A stretch of 64,000 bases of DNA from Klebsiella sp. BIGb0407 (GCF_024807845.1 NZ_JANUEQ010000001.1:1172900-1236899); one strand, 5' to 3'. Positions 35,158 to 44,757 are shown, numbered from the stretch's first letter. Numbers and translations are program-made. The notes: generated by a model not told the origin, from the sequence alone.

Positions 35158-35615
35158 GCTTCTTCCTCAATTGCGATACGAGACTTCATATATTGGAATA
35201 ACTCTTCTTCATCATTAATAGCGAATAATTGTTCTCTAAACTCGTCATCAACAATTTCGCTGGCAAGACTATTAATTATTTGTAAATGCAATACTTTGGC
35301 ACCGGCTTCCGGAACTAACAGACCAAAAATAATTTGCACGGGCTGGTCATCAAGACTTTCCCAGTCAATCGATTTGGCCAGGCGAATAAAAATCACCCCG
35401 GCATGAGAAACATTGGCGGTTTTAGCATGGGGAATGGCAATTTGATTTTCAAAACCAGTGGAATATTGATTTTCACGATCCCAAAGATCCGCTTCTATTT
35501 TATCAATATCTTCGGCCCAGCCTTGAGTGACGGCATGCGACGCCAGGAAACGAAAGATCTCCTTTTTATCTTTGAAACTCTGGTTTAAAAAAATATTGTC
35601 TCTGGCAATGAGCAT
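35154..35615 (-). CDS. PTS EIIA, fructose/mannitol family
   Basis: This 153-residue protein carries the fructose-type EIIA site QIAIPHAKT, H63 being the phospho-histidine, and the conserved LVPEAGAKVLHLQIINSLA. It accepts phosphate from HPr and passes it to the adjacent EIIB. It is the first gene of the mannoside operon (EIIA-EIIB-EIIC-GH38-PRD-porin-ROK-manA) and follows a CRP-like site and the terminator of the preceding MFS gene. Confidence 0.92.
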   Translation of the reverse strand: MLIARDNIFLNQSFKDKKEIFRFLASHAVTQGWAEDIDKIEADLWDRENQYSTGFENQIAIPHAKTANVSHAGVIFIRLAKSIDWESLDDQPVQIIFGLLVPEAGAKVLHLQIINSLASEIVDDEFREQLFAINDEEELFQYMKSRIAIEEEA

Positions 35616-35905
35616 ATCGGTACCTCTGGTCCATGTATTACTTCAATTAAGTTGATTGAGATACTAAATCTTATTTTGTCGATAAACAGACAGGCGTTTT
35701 CCGCCTCAAGGAGGAAACACTTTCTATCAAACAGATAAAAAGAGCGAGCCAGATCATAAAACGACAAAAGAATGTGACGTGAGTCATGCTTTTGAACGGG
35801 AAAAGAAGAAATTAAGGAATGAAATATTGGGATCTTTAGCCGGAAAAATAGGTTTTTAAAGGAGGGAGATTCTGAACAGGAACAAGAAATCAGCTCAGAT
35901 AAACG
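35616..35905. other. Leader region of the mannoside operon
   Basis: No gene is supported. A CRP-like site, TGTGA-CGTGAG-TCATG (35773-35788, 8 of 10 conserved bases), lies about 158 bases upstream of the EIIA start. The promoter and the target of the PRD regulator are expected here. Confidence 0.45.
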
Positions 35906-35942
35906 CAAAACCGGCGATGAATTATCTTCACCGCCGGTTTTG
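35906..35942 (-). terminator. Terminator after the MFS gene
   Basis: CAAAACCGGCG (35906-35916) and CGCCGGTTTTG (35932-35942) are exact complements around a 15-base loop, about 50 bases beyond the stop of the MFS gene. The CCGG core flanked by A and T runs works in both directions. Confidence 0.8.
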
Positions 35943-35991
35943 TCAGGTTATAAAATTATCAGGATAGCGGGTGACACGTACTCAGCTTGCC

Positions 35992-37263
35992 TCAGGTAAT
36001 TTGCTTCACTTTTCCTAACAGGAAAATATAGTTGAGCATACCCAAACCTAACAATATGGCTGAAAAAATCAGCGCCCAGGTAAAGTTACCCGTAGTGGTA
36101 ACAATAATACCGGTAATAATCGGACCAAATGCACCGCCGAAATTCGAGATGGTATTTTGTAACCCTGCCACCGTTGAGACCATATTATTAGGTGCAACAT
36201 CACCCGGTAATGACCAGACTTGCGAGGCAGCAATAGCCGTTCCTGAACGTGCAACACAGAGTAAGATAACCGTGAGAACCACAGAGTCAGTTAAAGGTGC
36301 AAAGCCTACGCAGAGCGCTAAAGCCATACCCAGAATTAAAATAGATTTACGGGTAAAAGTCAGCGAGTAGCGGCCGCTGCTGTGCATTCTGTCAGATGCC
36401 CATCCTGCAGTTATTTCAGCCACCATGCCGCAGAGCAAAGGTAACGCAGCCACAAAGCCCATGGTCAGCAAATCCATGCCCTTCTCTTTTACCAGATAGG
36501 CTGGCAGCCAGGTAATAAAGAAGTAGGAGGTATAGTTAATTGTGAAGAAACCAAGGCACATCGCCCAGATTGATTTATAACGCAGCAGCTGATACCAGCG
36601 CATCGCAGGCTCGCCACTGTGTTTTTGCGCCTGGCCCGCACGAATATAATCAATTTCTTCCTGATTGATCATTTTATGTTTTTCTGGCGTGTCGGTATAA
36701 AACACCAGCCAGAAAAGCACCCAGATAATGCCCAGAGATCCGAAAATGATAAAGGTAATACGCCAGTCGAACATGACAATCAGCCAAACGATGAGCGGCA
36801 TTGCCACTGCCCCACCAAATTTTGATGCGCTGTCAAACAGACCTGAAACAAAAGAACGCTCTTTATCCGGGAACCAGCGAGAAGCGATCCCCGCATTACT
36901 TGGATAAGCTGCGGCTTCTCCTGCGCCTAAGATAAAACGCATGACCAGTAATGATTTAAACCCTGTCGCAACACCCATCATGGCAGTTGCAACTGACCAC
37001 CAGCCCACAGCCCAGCCCAGGGTCTTTTTCTGGCCAATTTTGTCTGCCAGCCACCCGGCAGGGATTTGCAATAATGCATAGGTCCAGAAGAACCCGGACA
37101 TTATCCAGCCCATTTCTTCTGCGGTTAAACTAAATTCAGTGATCAGTGCCGGACTGACAGCAGCAATAATAGCGCGGTCTAAGTAGTTAATCGCAATCGC
37201 TGCCCACATCAATGCGGCAACAATCCACCGCACTTTTGACTTTTTACGTAACGTAGTGTTCAT
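35992..37263 (-). CDS. MFS sugar-acid transporter, anion:cation symporter (GudP/ExuT-like)
   Basis: The frame opens at 37347; the ATG at 37263 (MNTTLRKKSKVRW) is the family-like start, giving 423 residues and about twelve membrane helices. Motifs of the ACS family are visible: INYLDRAIIAAVSPAL in TM1, GWLADKIGQKKTLG, GEAAAYPSNAGIASRWFPDKERS and WLPAYLVKEKGMDLLTMG. This family imports hexuronates, glucarate, galactarate and tartrate-like acids with protons. It is the last gene of a leftward unit with three enzyme genes and probably supplies their acid-sugar substrate. Confidence 0.88.
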   Translation of the reverse strand: MNTTLRKKSKVRWIVAALMWAAIAINYLDRAIIAAVSPALITEFSLTAEEMGWIMSGFFWTYALLQIPAGWLADKIGQKKTLGWAVGWWSVATAMMGVATGFKSLLVMRFILGAGEAAAYPSNAGIASRWFPDKERSFVSGLFDSASKFGGAVAMPLIVWLIVMFDWRITFIIFGSLGIIWVLFWLVFYTDTPEKHKMINQEEIDYIRAGQAQKHSGEPAMRWYQLLRYKSIWAMCLGFFTINYTSYFFITWLPAYLVKEKGMDLLTMGFVAALPLLCGMVAEITAGWASDRMHSSGRYSLTFTRKSILILGMALALCVGFAPLTDSVVLTVILLCVARSGTAIAASQVWSLPGDVAPNNMVSTVAGLQNTISNFGGAFGPIITGIIVTTTGNFTWALIFSAILLGLGMLNYIFLLGKVKQIT

Positions 37264-37418
37264 TTTACTGGCCTTAGTATTTATTAATATGGCTTTAGCC
37301 TGATTAATTCGCGTTATCTGAGGGTGCAGAGTAAATGCTGCCGACAAGCATAAATAAATGCTGTGATTCGGCAGTATTTAATAAAACAGATAACATTAAA
37401 TCTGACTATGTTATCGCG

Positions 37419-38384
37419 TCAGACTTTCATGGCGTCCATGTTATTCATTACATAGATAGGTTTTTTATTATGAACCAGTAGATTAATGATATTTTCAACA
37501 CACTGCTCACCAATAGCTTGTACTGCGCCCTCGGTATAGCCAGCAATATGCGATGTACCAATAAAATTATCGAGCGTAAATAATGGGTGTTGTGTTAATG
37601 GCTCTTCAACAAAAACATCTGATGCACCACCTGCAATAAGACCCGTAGATAATACCGTATAGAGGTCACCTTCGTTAACGATGCCACCGCGAGAAAGATT
37701 TAATATAAACGCAGATTTCTTCATCTTCGAAAGTGTAGTGATATTAAATAAATTATCCGTATCCTTGGTGAGTGGCATATGAATAGTAATAAAATCACTG
37801 CGTGAAATCAGCTCATCAAGCGCGACGAGTTGTACATTATGCTGTTTTGCAAAGTTAACATCCGGGTAAGGATCATAGGCAAGGATATCCATATTGAAGC
37901 CTTTCGCTCTCAGAGCAACTTCTTTACCTATATTCCCTAACCCCAGAATACCTATGGTTTTTTTATACACATCGGTTGCAAAAATTCTTGGCCATAGTCC
38001 CTGTTTTGTTTTCTCATAAGCCTGAGGCACCTGACGTGCGGCACTCAGCAGCAATGAGAAAGTGAAATCAGCTACTGCATGCTTATTGGCGTTAGGGACA
38101 TTGGTTACCCAGATATTTCTTTTTTTCGTCGCCTCTAAATTAATATTATCAACACCGACGCCATGTTTACAGACAATCCTTAAATCTGGTGCATATGAAA
38201 GAAACTCATCATTGATATCAGTAAAGGCAACGATTAAAGCAACGGTGTCGGATAAATGCGGTTTAAGTTCCTCAAGCGAGATATCTGCCGGGAACGATAA
38301 AAATTCAAATCCATTTTTTTCTAACTCGGCTATCGGAGCATTATCATACTTAGCAAATGAGGGTGAGGTAGAAATAACTTTCAT
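37419..38384 (-). CDS. D-2-hydroxyacid dehydrogenase (SerA-like)
   Basis: AAGGA sits six bases before the ATG at 38384 and immediately against the ATG at 38390, so the later start is used (321 residues). The NAD domain motif GLGNIGKEVALRAKGF and the catalytic triad are visible: Arg in NLSRGGIV, Glu in VFVEEPLTQHP and His in TSHIAGYTEGA. It should interconvert a 2-keto acid and a D-2-hydroxyacid with NAD(P). It belongs to a leftward unit with a DapA-like lyase, an iron alcohol dehydrogenase and an acid-sugar transporter; the substrate is unknown. Confidence 0.88.
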   Translation of the reverse strand: MKVISTSPSFAKYDNAPIAELEKNGFEFLSFPADISLEELKPHLSDTVALIVAFTDINDEFLSYAPDLRIVCKHGVGVDNINLEATKKRNIWVTNVPNANKHAVADFTFSLLLSAARQVPQAYEKTKQGLWPRIFATDVYKKTIGILGLGNIGKEVALRAKGFNMDILAYDPYPDVNFAKQHNVQLVALDELISRSDFITIHMPLTKDTDNLFNITTLSKMKKSAFILNLSRGGIVNEGDLYTVLSTGLIAGGASDVFVEEPLTQHPLFTLDNFIGTSHIAGYTEGAVQAIGEQCVENIINLLVHNKKPIYVMNNMDAMKV

Positions 38385-38458
38385 GATCATTCCTTTTTAC
38401 ACCTTTATGTAGATGTATAAAATTAATGGGTAACTTGTTTACTCTGGCAATCGACCTG

Positions 38459-39343
38459 TCAGGAAATATATTTATTAATAACGGCTTTAATATCGTTTAA
38501 ATTTTCCGGACTGAATCTAATTGGGTAGCGACTCTCACCAACATCATGCCCCATCAGCGTTAAGGCTTTTTTCACCGCCGCAGGAGAGAAGACAATTTTA
38601 TAAAGATCGGTTCTTAAACCAGTGACACTTTCCTGGGCAAGACGTGAAGCTTCAATATCTCCCAGCTTGAATTGTTTCCAGATCTCATTAATTTCTTTCG
38701 GGGCAACGTTTGCCAGGCCAGAGATACAGGCAGAGCAACCATCAACGAATCCTTGATGGATCAGCGAATCAGGGCCATTCAGGACATTAAAATTCTCAAT
38801 GCCACGCGTCGCTGCCAGAAAACCACTCAGGCTTTCATAGCTACCGGCACTGTCTTTGATACCAATAATATTCGGGTGTAGAGCCAGCTTTGCCGCAGTC
38901 TCCGGAAGGATGGTGTTACCCGTACGCGCAGGAATGTTATACATAAATACCGGCACATTCACTTCATCGGCAATTTTTGTATAGTGATAGATAAGCTCAC
39001 CCTGGCTTAACGGGACAAAAAATGGCGTGATAACCGATACCGCATCGACGCCCAGTTTCGCGACTTCTTTACCAAGGGCGATGGTTTTCTCTGTCGAGAT
39101 TTCCCCGATATGGGCTACCAGCGATGCGCGCCCCGCCACTTCATTCACACAGGTTTCAGTGACGGCTAATTTTTCTGCCGTTGACAGCACAAAAAATTCG
39201 CCATTGGTACCATTACAAAAAATACCATTACCGCTGTCGATTTGACGATTGACCTGTTTTTTCATGCGCTCAGCACAAAATTTACCGTTGTCGTCAAATG
39301 TGGTTACGACTGCCGTTAATACACCTTCAATTTTATTTTTCAT
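38459..39343 (-). CDS. DapA/NanA-superfamily aldolase (dihydrodipicolinate synthase-like)
   Basis: This 294-residue (beta/alpha)8 class I aldolase has the Schiff-base lysine in IIGIKDSAGSY and the proton-relay tyrosine in VFMYNIPARTGN. The pyruvate-binding GTNGEF replaces the GTTGE of DapA. Members cleave or form 2-keto acids with pyruvate. In a sugar-acid cluster it is probably a 2-keto-3-deoxy-acid aldolase or dehydratase rather than lysine biosynthesis. It starts 17 bases after the iron alcohol dehydrogenase gene. Confidence 0.85.
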   Translation of the reverse strand: MKNKIEGVLTAVVTTFDDNGKFCAERMKKQVNRQIDSGNGIFCNGTNGEFFVLSTAEKLAVTETCVNEVAGRASLVAHIGEISTEKTIALGKEVAKLGVDAVSVITPFFVPLSQGELIYHYTKIADEVNVPVFMYNIPARTGNTILPETAAKLALHPNIIGIKDSAGSYESLSGFLAATRGIENFNVLNGPDSLIHQGFVDGCSACISGLANVAPKEINEIWKQFKLGDIEASRLAQESVTGLRTDLYKIVFSPAAVKKALTLMGHDVGESRYPIRFSPENLNDIKAVINKYIS

Positions 39344-39360
39344 GGGCTAATTCTCTATGA

Positions 39361-40506
39361 TTAATGTGTAGGATAAAGAGTCTGGTAGATAGCCGCGACA
39401 TCAGCATGGCTGACGGTGCAAGGAGCATTATTCATTAAACGTTTTACATTCAATGCCGCATCGCTCAGCGCAGGAATGTCGCTTGCCGGAACACCCAGCA
39501 TTTCAAGATTGTCAGGAAGATTTAATCGCTTAACCAGTGCAGCAAAGTAATCGACCAGTGCGTGTGATTTTTCTTCCTGGCTCAGGGAGGTATCAGCGTT
39601 AGGGATCAGATCCCAGACAATCGCAAATTTCTCAACCGCATGGGGGCGAACAACACGCATACATGGCGCAAGTAAAATAGCGTTAGCGATACCGTGCGGC
39701 AGATGATAGGTACCACCCAGCGGGTAAGATAAAGCATGAACCAAGTGGGTTCCTGCATGGGCAATAGCTGCCCCACCGTAGTAAGAAGCCCAGAGCATTT
39801 CTAATTTGGCATGCATGTTTCCAGGCTCATTCACGGCTGTTTCTAAGTTCCTGAATAGCTTATACATTCCCATTAATGCCACATTATCGCTGACCGGGTT
39901 AGCAATAGTCGCTGTGAAGCATTCAATCAGATGACACAGAGCATCAATACCGGTTGAAGATGCAATATGAGCAGGCATGCTGCTGGTGAGTTCAGGCAGC
40001 AACAATACATAGTCCGGCAATAAAACCGGAGAAATAATCCCTACTTTGGTCTTTTGCTCTGGAATCGCCAGAATGGCATTAGGGGTAGCTTCAGATCCAG
40101 TGCCTGCCGTCGCGGGAACCAACAGTGAAGGAAGACGAACGGTGGGCTTAGTTCCTTCCAGTAATGCGCTTAACTTCGGTGACTCAGGGTGACAAAGGGC
40201 TGAAAGTAACTTAGCGACATCCAGTACACTACCGCCACCGACGCCAACCACTAAGTCAAAAGACAAATCTCCAAGTACAGTAAGCAGTTGTTCAACGTCA
40301 TGCTGGGACGGTTCGGGCGGCACATTATCGATAACAAATAGTTCACGGTTATCTTCTTCCAGAACCTCACGGATCTGTTTTGCCGCTTCCAGCCGGGAAA
40401 TATTCCCGTCCGTTACCAGTAAAATATGTTGAGTTCCCGCTATCAACGGTCTGATTCCGGGTATGGCACCCATACCGCCGATCACTGTACTGTTTATCGT
40501 AACCAC
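39361..40506 (-). CDS. Iron-containing (group III) alcohol dehydrogenase
   Basis: The 381-residue enzyme has the NAD-binding GGGSVLDVAK, the ATAGTGSEAT loop and the metal ligands in GIDALCHLIECF and HAGTHLVHALSYPLGGTYHLPHG (Asp, three His). It should reduce an aldehyde or oxidise an alcohol or hydroxyacid with NAD(P). It is the first gene of the leftward unit, divergent from the acid-sugar kinase across 172 bases with a candidate operator. Substrate is unknown, but 3-hydroxy or 4-carbon products of the kinase/PdxA2 route or the aldolase product are candidates. Confidence 0.88.
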   Translation of the reverse strand: MVTINSTVIGGMGAIPGIRPLIAGTQHILLVTDGNISRLEAAKQIREVLEEDNRELFVIDNVPPEPSQHDVEQLLTVLGDLSFDLVVGVGGGSVLDVAKLLSALCHPESPKLSALLEGTKPTVRLPSLLVPATAGTGSEATPNAILAIPEQKTKVGIISPVLLPDYVLLLPELTSSMPAHIASSTGIDALCHLIECFTATIANPVSDNVALMGMYKLFRNLETAVNEPGNMHAKLEMLWASYYGGAAIAHAGTHLVHALSYPLGGTYHLPHGIANAILLAPCMRVVRPHAVEKFAIVWDLIPNADTSLSQEEKSHALVDYFAALVKRLNLPDNLEMLGVPASDIPALSDAALNVKRLMNNAPCTVSHADVAAIYQTLYPTH

Positions 40507-40620
40507 ATTTTACTCCTGTCTCTTTTACGGGGATGGATTACGCCCTTCATGAATCATTCAGAGCATCCTATGCCTGAATTTATAATTTATTCGTAAATAG
40601 AAAAAATTGATCTTGCTCAC

Positions 40621-40650
40621 ATATAATCAATGATGATTCAATATAATCAT
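40621..40650. promoter_or_regulatory. Twenty-base-spaced direct repeat, candidate operator
   Basis: ATATAATCA occurs at 40621-40629 and again at 40641-40649, exactly two helical turns apart. TGATGATTCA lies between. It is in the divergent promoter region between the iron alcohol dehydrogenase and kinase genes, where the DeoR-type regulator encoded downstream would be expected to bind. Confidence 0.45.
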
Positions 40651-40678
40651 ATCCAGACAGTTGAAAGACGGAGTGAGG

Positions 40679-41905
40679 ATGGAAAAGTTTAAACAAGGCA
40701 GAGAGGTGGTTATTGTTGCTGATGACTTCACCGGTGCCAATGATGCTGGCGTGAGTCTGGCAATGAAGGGGAAAAAAGTCAGTGTCGCTTTTCATTCATC
40801 CTTTAGTGAATCTACCGATGTGCTGGTTATCAATACTGATTCGCGAGCCTTTACAACAGGTGAAGCAAAAGAGGCTATAACGGGTATATCAGCGCGCATA
40901 AAAGACGCTAACTGGTTGATTAAAAAAATAGATTCAACACTGCGTGGCAATATCAGCATTGAGGTTGAAACACTGTTAGCGCTGAGCGGAAAGCGCCAGG
41001 CAATCATCGCACCTGCCTACCCTGCTGCCGGGCGAATCACCCGTAATGGTCAATGTCTGGTGCACGGAATACCGGTTAATGAAACGGAATTCGCCAGCGA
41101 CCCAAAGACTCCCGTGTGCCTGGCTGATATTGGCGAAATCCTGGCTGAACACAGCACCAGGAGCCGTAAAATAGTGACACCAGACCAGTTAGCCCAGTCA
41201 CTGAAGCAGGGAATCGAGCTAATCATTGTCGATGCTGCCAGTGATGATGATCTGGATATGATTGTTTCTGCTGCGTTTAATTGTGAATTTACTCCTCTGC
41301 TTGTCGGTTCTGCCGGGCTCTGTGATGCCTTCGCGCGCAGTCAAGCCTCAGTAAAACACCAGCAGCTGCTGGCAGTTATTGGCTCAATGAGCGAAATCGC
41401 TCAAAAACAGATTCAGTATGTGGCCAATATACCTGGCGTAACGAGAATTCTGATTGCCACCGATGACATTCTCACCGGGGCGCTTGAGGGTTATATCCGC
41501 CAGATAACCGCCGCTATTCACGGGGGTAATCACTGCATCGTCTATACCTGTCCTGACCATGACTCACGTCATCAGATAAGTGTGCTCTGCGAACAGCATC
41601 AGCTCTCTGCTATTCAGCTAGGAGAGAAAATCTGTCTGAGATTAGGTGAAATCACCCGCAGCGTACTTGAACAATCGAGCCCTGACGCACTTTACGTATC
41701 AGGAGGCGATGTCTCTATGGCCGTCGCCCATGCTCTCGGCGCGACAGGGTTTGAAATTACAGGCTGTATCGCACAATGCGTGCCGACTGGCAGATTCACA
41801 GGCTGTAGCTGGCAGAAACCCGTTATGACTAAAGCAGGGGGATTCGGTAAAGAAGAAACCCTGCGTGACGTTTTATATTTTATCGAGGAGAAAGTGAGTG
41901 ACTAA
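40679..41905 (+). CDS. Four-carbon acid sugar kinase (DUF1537; DtnK/OtnK-like)
   Basis: The frame opens at a TTG at 40661, but GGAG five bases before the ATG at 40679 sets the start (408 residues). It has the N-terminal VIVADDFTGANDAGV motif of the family with substrate-binding Asp residues, the KKIDSTLRGN segment, and the C-terminal ATP-binding GGDVSMAVAHALG and KAGGFGKEE. Characterised members phosphorylate D-threonate, L-threonate or D-erythronate at O4. The following PdxA2-type gene overlaps it by eight bases, which is the D-threonate/erythronate pathway arrangement leading to dihydroxyacetone phosphate. Confidence 0.9.
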   Translation: MEKFKQGREVVIVADDFTGANDAGVSLAMKGKKVSVAFHSSFSESTDVLVINTDSRAFTTGEAKEAITGISARIKDANWLIKKIDSTLRGNISIEVETLLALSGKRQAIIAPAYPAAGRITRNGQCLVHGIPVNETEFASDPKTPVCLADIGEILAEHSTRSRKIVTPDQLAQSLKQGIELIIVDAASDDDLDMIVSAAFNCEFTPLLVGSAGLCDAFARSQASVKHQQLLAVIGSMSEIAQKQIQYVANIPGVTRILIATDDILTGALEGYIRQITAAIHGGNHCIVYTCPDHDSRHQISVLCEQHQLSAIQLGEKICLRLGEITRSVLEQSSPDALYVSGGDVSMAVAHALGATGFEITGCIAQCVPTGRFTGCSWQKPVMTKAGGFGKEETLRDVLYFIEEKVSD

Positions 41906-42878
41906 AATTATCGCTGTAACTATGGGTGATCCTGCAGGCATTGGCCCGGAAATTATTATTAAATCTTTAACCGAAAGTGAGTTATCTGGTTCACCTGTTG
42001 TCGTGATTGGTTGTGCAAAAACACTACAGCGTATTCTGGAAAAAGGCGTTACCGGTTCCGCGGAGCTACGGGTCATTAATACCGTCAGTGAGGCGCAGTT
42101 CACACCCGGTGTTATTAATATTCTCGATGAACCTCTGGCTGACCCTGATGCGCTTGTACCGGGTGTTGTCCAGCAACAGGCGGGCGATCTGGCATTTCGT
42201 TGTGTTCGCCGTGCTACTGAACTTGCTATGGCGGGTGAAGTTAAAGCTATCGCCACTGCCCCGCTGAATAAAGAAGCCTTGCATCTGGCAGGCCACCACT
42301 ATCCGGGTCATACCGAGTTACTGGCACATCTCACCAATAGCCCTGATTATGCGATGGTGCTCTATACTGATAAGTTAAAAGTGATTCATATCACGACACA
42401 TATTGCATTGCGCAAATTCCTTGATACTCTCAACCAGCAGAGAATCAAGACCGTTATTAATATCGCCGATACCTTCCTTAAGCGGGTCGGATATACCCAG
42501 CCGCGTATTGCGGTAGCGGGTGTTAATCCTCATGCGGGTGAAAATGGTCTGTTTGGTGATGAAGAGATTAAGATTGTCGGTCCTGCAGTGGCGGCCATGA
42601 AAGCGGAAGGCTTTAATGTCAGCGGGCCTTGTCCGCCGGATACGGTATTTATGCAATGCCATGAAGGGATGTACGATATAGTAGTTGCCATGTACCACGA
42701 TCAGGGGCATATTCCGTTGAAACTTCTCGGTTTCTACGATGGCGTGAATATCACCGCAGGATTACCTTTTATACGTACTTCGGCCGATCATGGCACAGCA
42801 TTCGATATCGCCTGGACCGGTAAAGCGAATCCTGAAAGCATGACGGTCTCTATCCAATTAGCGATGCAGATTTCATAG
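41898..42878 (+). CDS. pdxA2: 4-phospho-D-threonate/erythronate dehydrogenase (PdxA2-type)
   Basis: This 326-residue protein of the PdxA family starts at a GTG (41898) overlapping the kinase. Motifs are [14 protein letters not shown] at the N-terminus, [23 protein letters not shown], and the metal ligands in [15 protein letters not shown] and [16 protein letters not shown]. Paralogues beside DUF1537 kinases oxidatively decarboxylate 4-phospho-D-threonate or D-erythronate to dihydroxyacetone phosphate with NAD. The context argues for this role over pyridoxine biosynthesis. It precedes a DeoR gene by 7 bases. Confidence 0.9.
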   Translation: MTKIIAVTMGDPAGIGPEIIIKSLTESELSGSPVVVIGCAKTLQRILEKGVTGSAELRVINTVSEAQFTPGVINILDEPLADPDALVPGVVQQQAGDLAFRCVRRATELAMAGEVKAIATAPLNKEALHLAGHHYPGHTELLAHLTNSPDYAMVLYTDKLKVIHITTHIALRKFLDTLNQQRIKTVINIADTFLKRVGYTQPRIAVAGVNPHAGENGLFGDEEIKIVGPAVAAMKAEGFNVSGPCPPDTVFMQCHEGMYDIVVAMYHDQGHIPLKLLGFYDGVNITAGLPFIRTSADHGTAFDIAWTGKANPESMTVSIQLAMQIS

Positions 42879-42885
42879 GAAAAGC

Positions 42886-43644
42886 ATGAAGGGATATAAC
42901 CGATTAGAGCAGATAATGGATTTCCTTAAGGGACATAATCTGGTCACTGTTGATCAATTAGTGGCAATCACCCAAGCCTCTCCGGCAACGATCCGTCGTG
43001 ACTTGATTAAACTCGATCAGGAAGGCGTTATCAGCAGAGCACACGGTGGTGTCACGCTCAATCGGTTTATTCCCTCTCAGCCTACCACACATGAAAAAAT
43101 GCACCGCAGCCTGGCGGAAAAACATGCCATCGCCAGTGCGGCGGCAAGTTTTGTCAAAGCCGGTGATGCCGTAGTCTTAGACGCAGGCACGACCATGATT
43201 GAGCTGGCTCGCCAGCTTACTCATCTGCCATTACGTGTTATTACCAGCGATCTGCATATCGCACTGTTTCTTTCTGAGTTTAAGCAGATCGAAGTCACCA
43301 TTATTGGTGGCCGTATCGATGATTCAAGTCAGTCATGTATTGGTGAGCATGGCAGGCGTCTGTTGCAGAATATCTCACCGGATATTGCTTTTATTAGTTG
43401 TAATAGCTGGGACATTTCGCGCGGCGTGACTTCACCTACTGAAGAAAAAGCGGCGCTTAAACGCGATATGATAACTAACGGTAAACGGCGAGTACTGCTG
43501 GCAGATAGCTCAAAATATGGGGCATGGTCGTTATTTAACGTCGCTCACCTTAATACCCTGACGGATATTGTCACTGATAATCACCTGGATGAAAGTATTC
43601 AGCGTCAGCTTGGCGAACTGGGGATTGGCCTGCGTTTTGCCTGA
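42886..43644 (+). CDS. DeoR-family regulator of the acid-sugar cluster
   Basis: The 252-residue protein has an N-terminal DeoR winged helix ([43 protein letters not shown]) and a DeoRC sugar-phosphate sensor domain with [16 protein letters not shown] and the later [10 protein letters not shown]. It is the last gene of the kinase-pdxA2 operon and probably represses both arms of the divergent cluster until a phosphorylated acid sugar binds. It is followed by a hairpin. Confidence 0.9.
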   Translation: MKGYNRLEQIMDFLKGHNLVTVDQLVAITQASPATIRRDLIKLDQEGVISRAHGGVTLNRFIPSQPTTHEKMHRSLAEKHAIASAAASFVKAGDAVVLDAGTTMIELARQLTHLPLRVITSDLHIALFLSEFKQIEVTIIGGRIDDSSQSCIGEHGRRLLQNISPDIAFISCNSWDISRGVTSPTEEKAALKRDMITNGKRRVLLADSSKYGAWSLFNVAHLNTLTDIVTDNHLDESIQRQLGELGIGLRFA

Positions 43645-43690
43645 GTAAGCAGCGAGAACAGGTAATATCTTCCCAGCTCTCGCTTTACTC
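43643..43690. terminator. Hairpin after the DeoR gene
   Basis: GAGTAA (43643-43648) with TTACTC (43685-43690) and GCGAGA (43652-43657) with TCTCGC (43678-43683) form a two-part stem. It lies between convergent genes and probably stops both transcripts. Confidence 0.6.
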
Positions 43691-43712
43691 ATAAATCAAA
43701 AAGACGGGTAAC

Positions 43713-44195
43713 TTAAGCAGATTGCTCAGGTTTTGCCGGTTTCAGACGCTGGGTTAAACCGCGTAAGAAATAGCGCAGGAACTGGTCACCACATTCGCGG
43801 TAATTCTTATGGTCAGGGTTGCGCATCATCGCCGTGATTTCCGGCATAGAAATGCGGAACTCCTGCTCAGTCAGAATGGCCAGCACATCGTCTGATTTCA
43901 GCTCGAAAGCAATACGCAGTTTTTTGAACACAATATTATTCGTCATTTTACGTTCAATTTTTGGCGCAGGCTTGCCTTCTTCTTTTCCGCGACGGAAATA
44001 GATAAGGCCGTTAAGAAATTGCGCCATAACGATATCCGGACAGTGGCTGAACCCCTCTTCATCTTCTTTCTTTACCCATGTGGCTATCTGGGCAGGCAGC
44101 ACCTCGGTATCGGTTAACGCCAGAATAGAAACGATTTTATCGTTGTTCAGGTTCAGCATGTAGCGCACATTGCGCAAAACATCATTATTTAGCAT
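43713..44195 (-). CDS. yehS: DUF1456 protein YehS
   Basis: The 160-residue protein has two copies of the DUF1456 repeat (about 1-65 and 80-145), each beginning NNDVLRNVRYMLNLND-like and VFKKLRIAFELKSDD. It closely matches E. coli YehS (156 residues), whose function is not established. In E. coli yehS lies in the same general map region as mrp-metG, so this part is ancestral. It is convergent with the DeoR gene. Confidence 0.9.
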   Translation of the reverse strand: MLNNDVLRNVRYMLNLNNDKIVSILALTDTEVLPAQIATWVKKEDEEGFSHCPDIVMAQFLNGLIYFRRGKEEGKPAPKIERKMTNNIVFKKLRIAFELKSDDVLAILTEQEFRISMPEITAMMRNPDHKNYRECGDQFLRYFLRGLTQRLKPAKPEQSA

Positions 44196-44328
44196 GGAGC
44201 AAGTTCTCGATATTTAAAACGGGCAGTATATAGATCTGCGATGATATTGTAATGAAAACCGCAGCTGTTTTTCTGTTAGCGTAACGTCACACACAGCAAA
44301 CTTAGTCGTCTTACAGGATGGAATAGTA

Positions 44329-44757
44329 TTGAAGATCAGGAAGTTTACAGAATCTGACCGCCCCTTTTTACAAGAAATCTATCTCCAGGCACGCCGCAAA
44401 ACATGGTCCTGGCTGGATGCAAACCAGTGGAAGCTGGAGGATTTTGATAACGTCACACAGGATGAGTCAATCTGGGTGGCCGAGCTGGCAGGCAAGCAGG
44501 TAGGATTTGCTTCGGTCTGGACTCCGGATAATTTTCTGCACCATTTATTTGTCAGCCCCGAGGCGCAGGGTCATGGTGTGGGAAGCGCACTATTACAATA
44601 CGTTCAATGTCAGTTCACTGATACGGGCTCCCTGAAATGTTTGCTCGATAATCGTCATGCTCTGATCTTTTATCAGCGTCATGGCTGGCATGTTGAAGCC
44701 CAGGGTGAAAGTCCTGACGGGCGATACTGCTTGATGCATTATTCGCTACCCGCGTGA
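44329..44757 (+). CDS. GNAT-family N-acetyltransferase
   Basis: The 142-residue cytosolic protein has the GNAT fold with the acetyl-CoA motif FVSPEAQGHGVGSALLQYV and the later ALIFYQRHGWHVEAQG. The start is a TTG at 44329, preceded by AGGATGG; no in-frame ATG is close. GNAT enzymes acetylate amines of small molecules or proteins; the target cannot be predicted. It is divergent from yehS and convergent with mrp. Confidence 0.85.
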   Translation: MKIRKFTESDRPFLQEIYLQARRKTWSWLDANQWKLEDFDNVTQDESIWVAELAGKQVGFASVWTPDNFLHHLFVSPEAQGHGVGSALLQYVQCQFTDTGSLKCLLDNRHALIFYQRHGWHVEAQGESPDGRYCLMHYSLPA

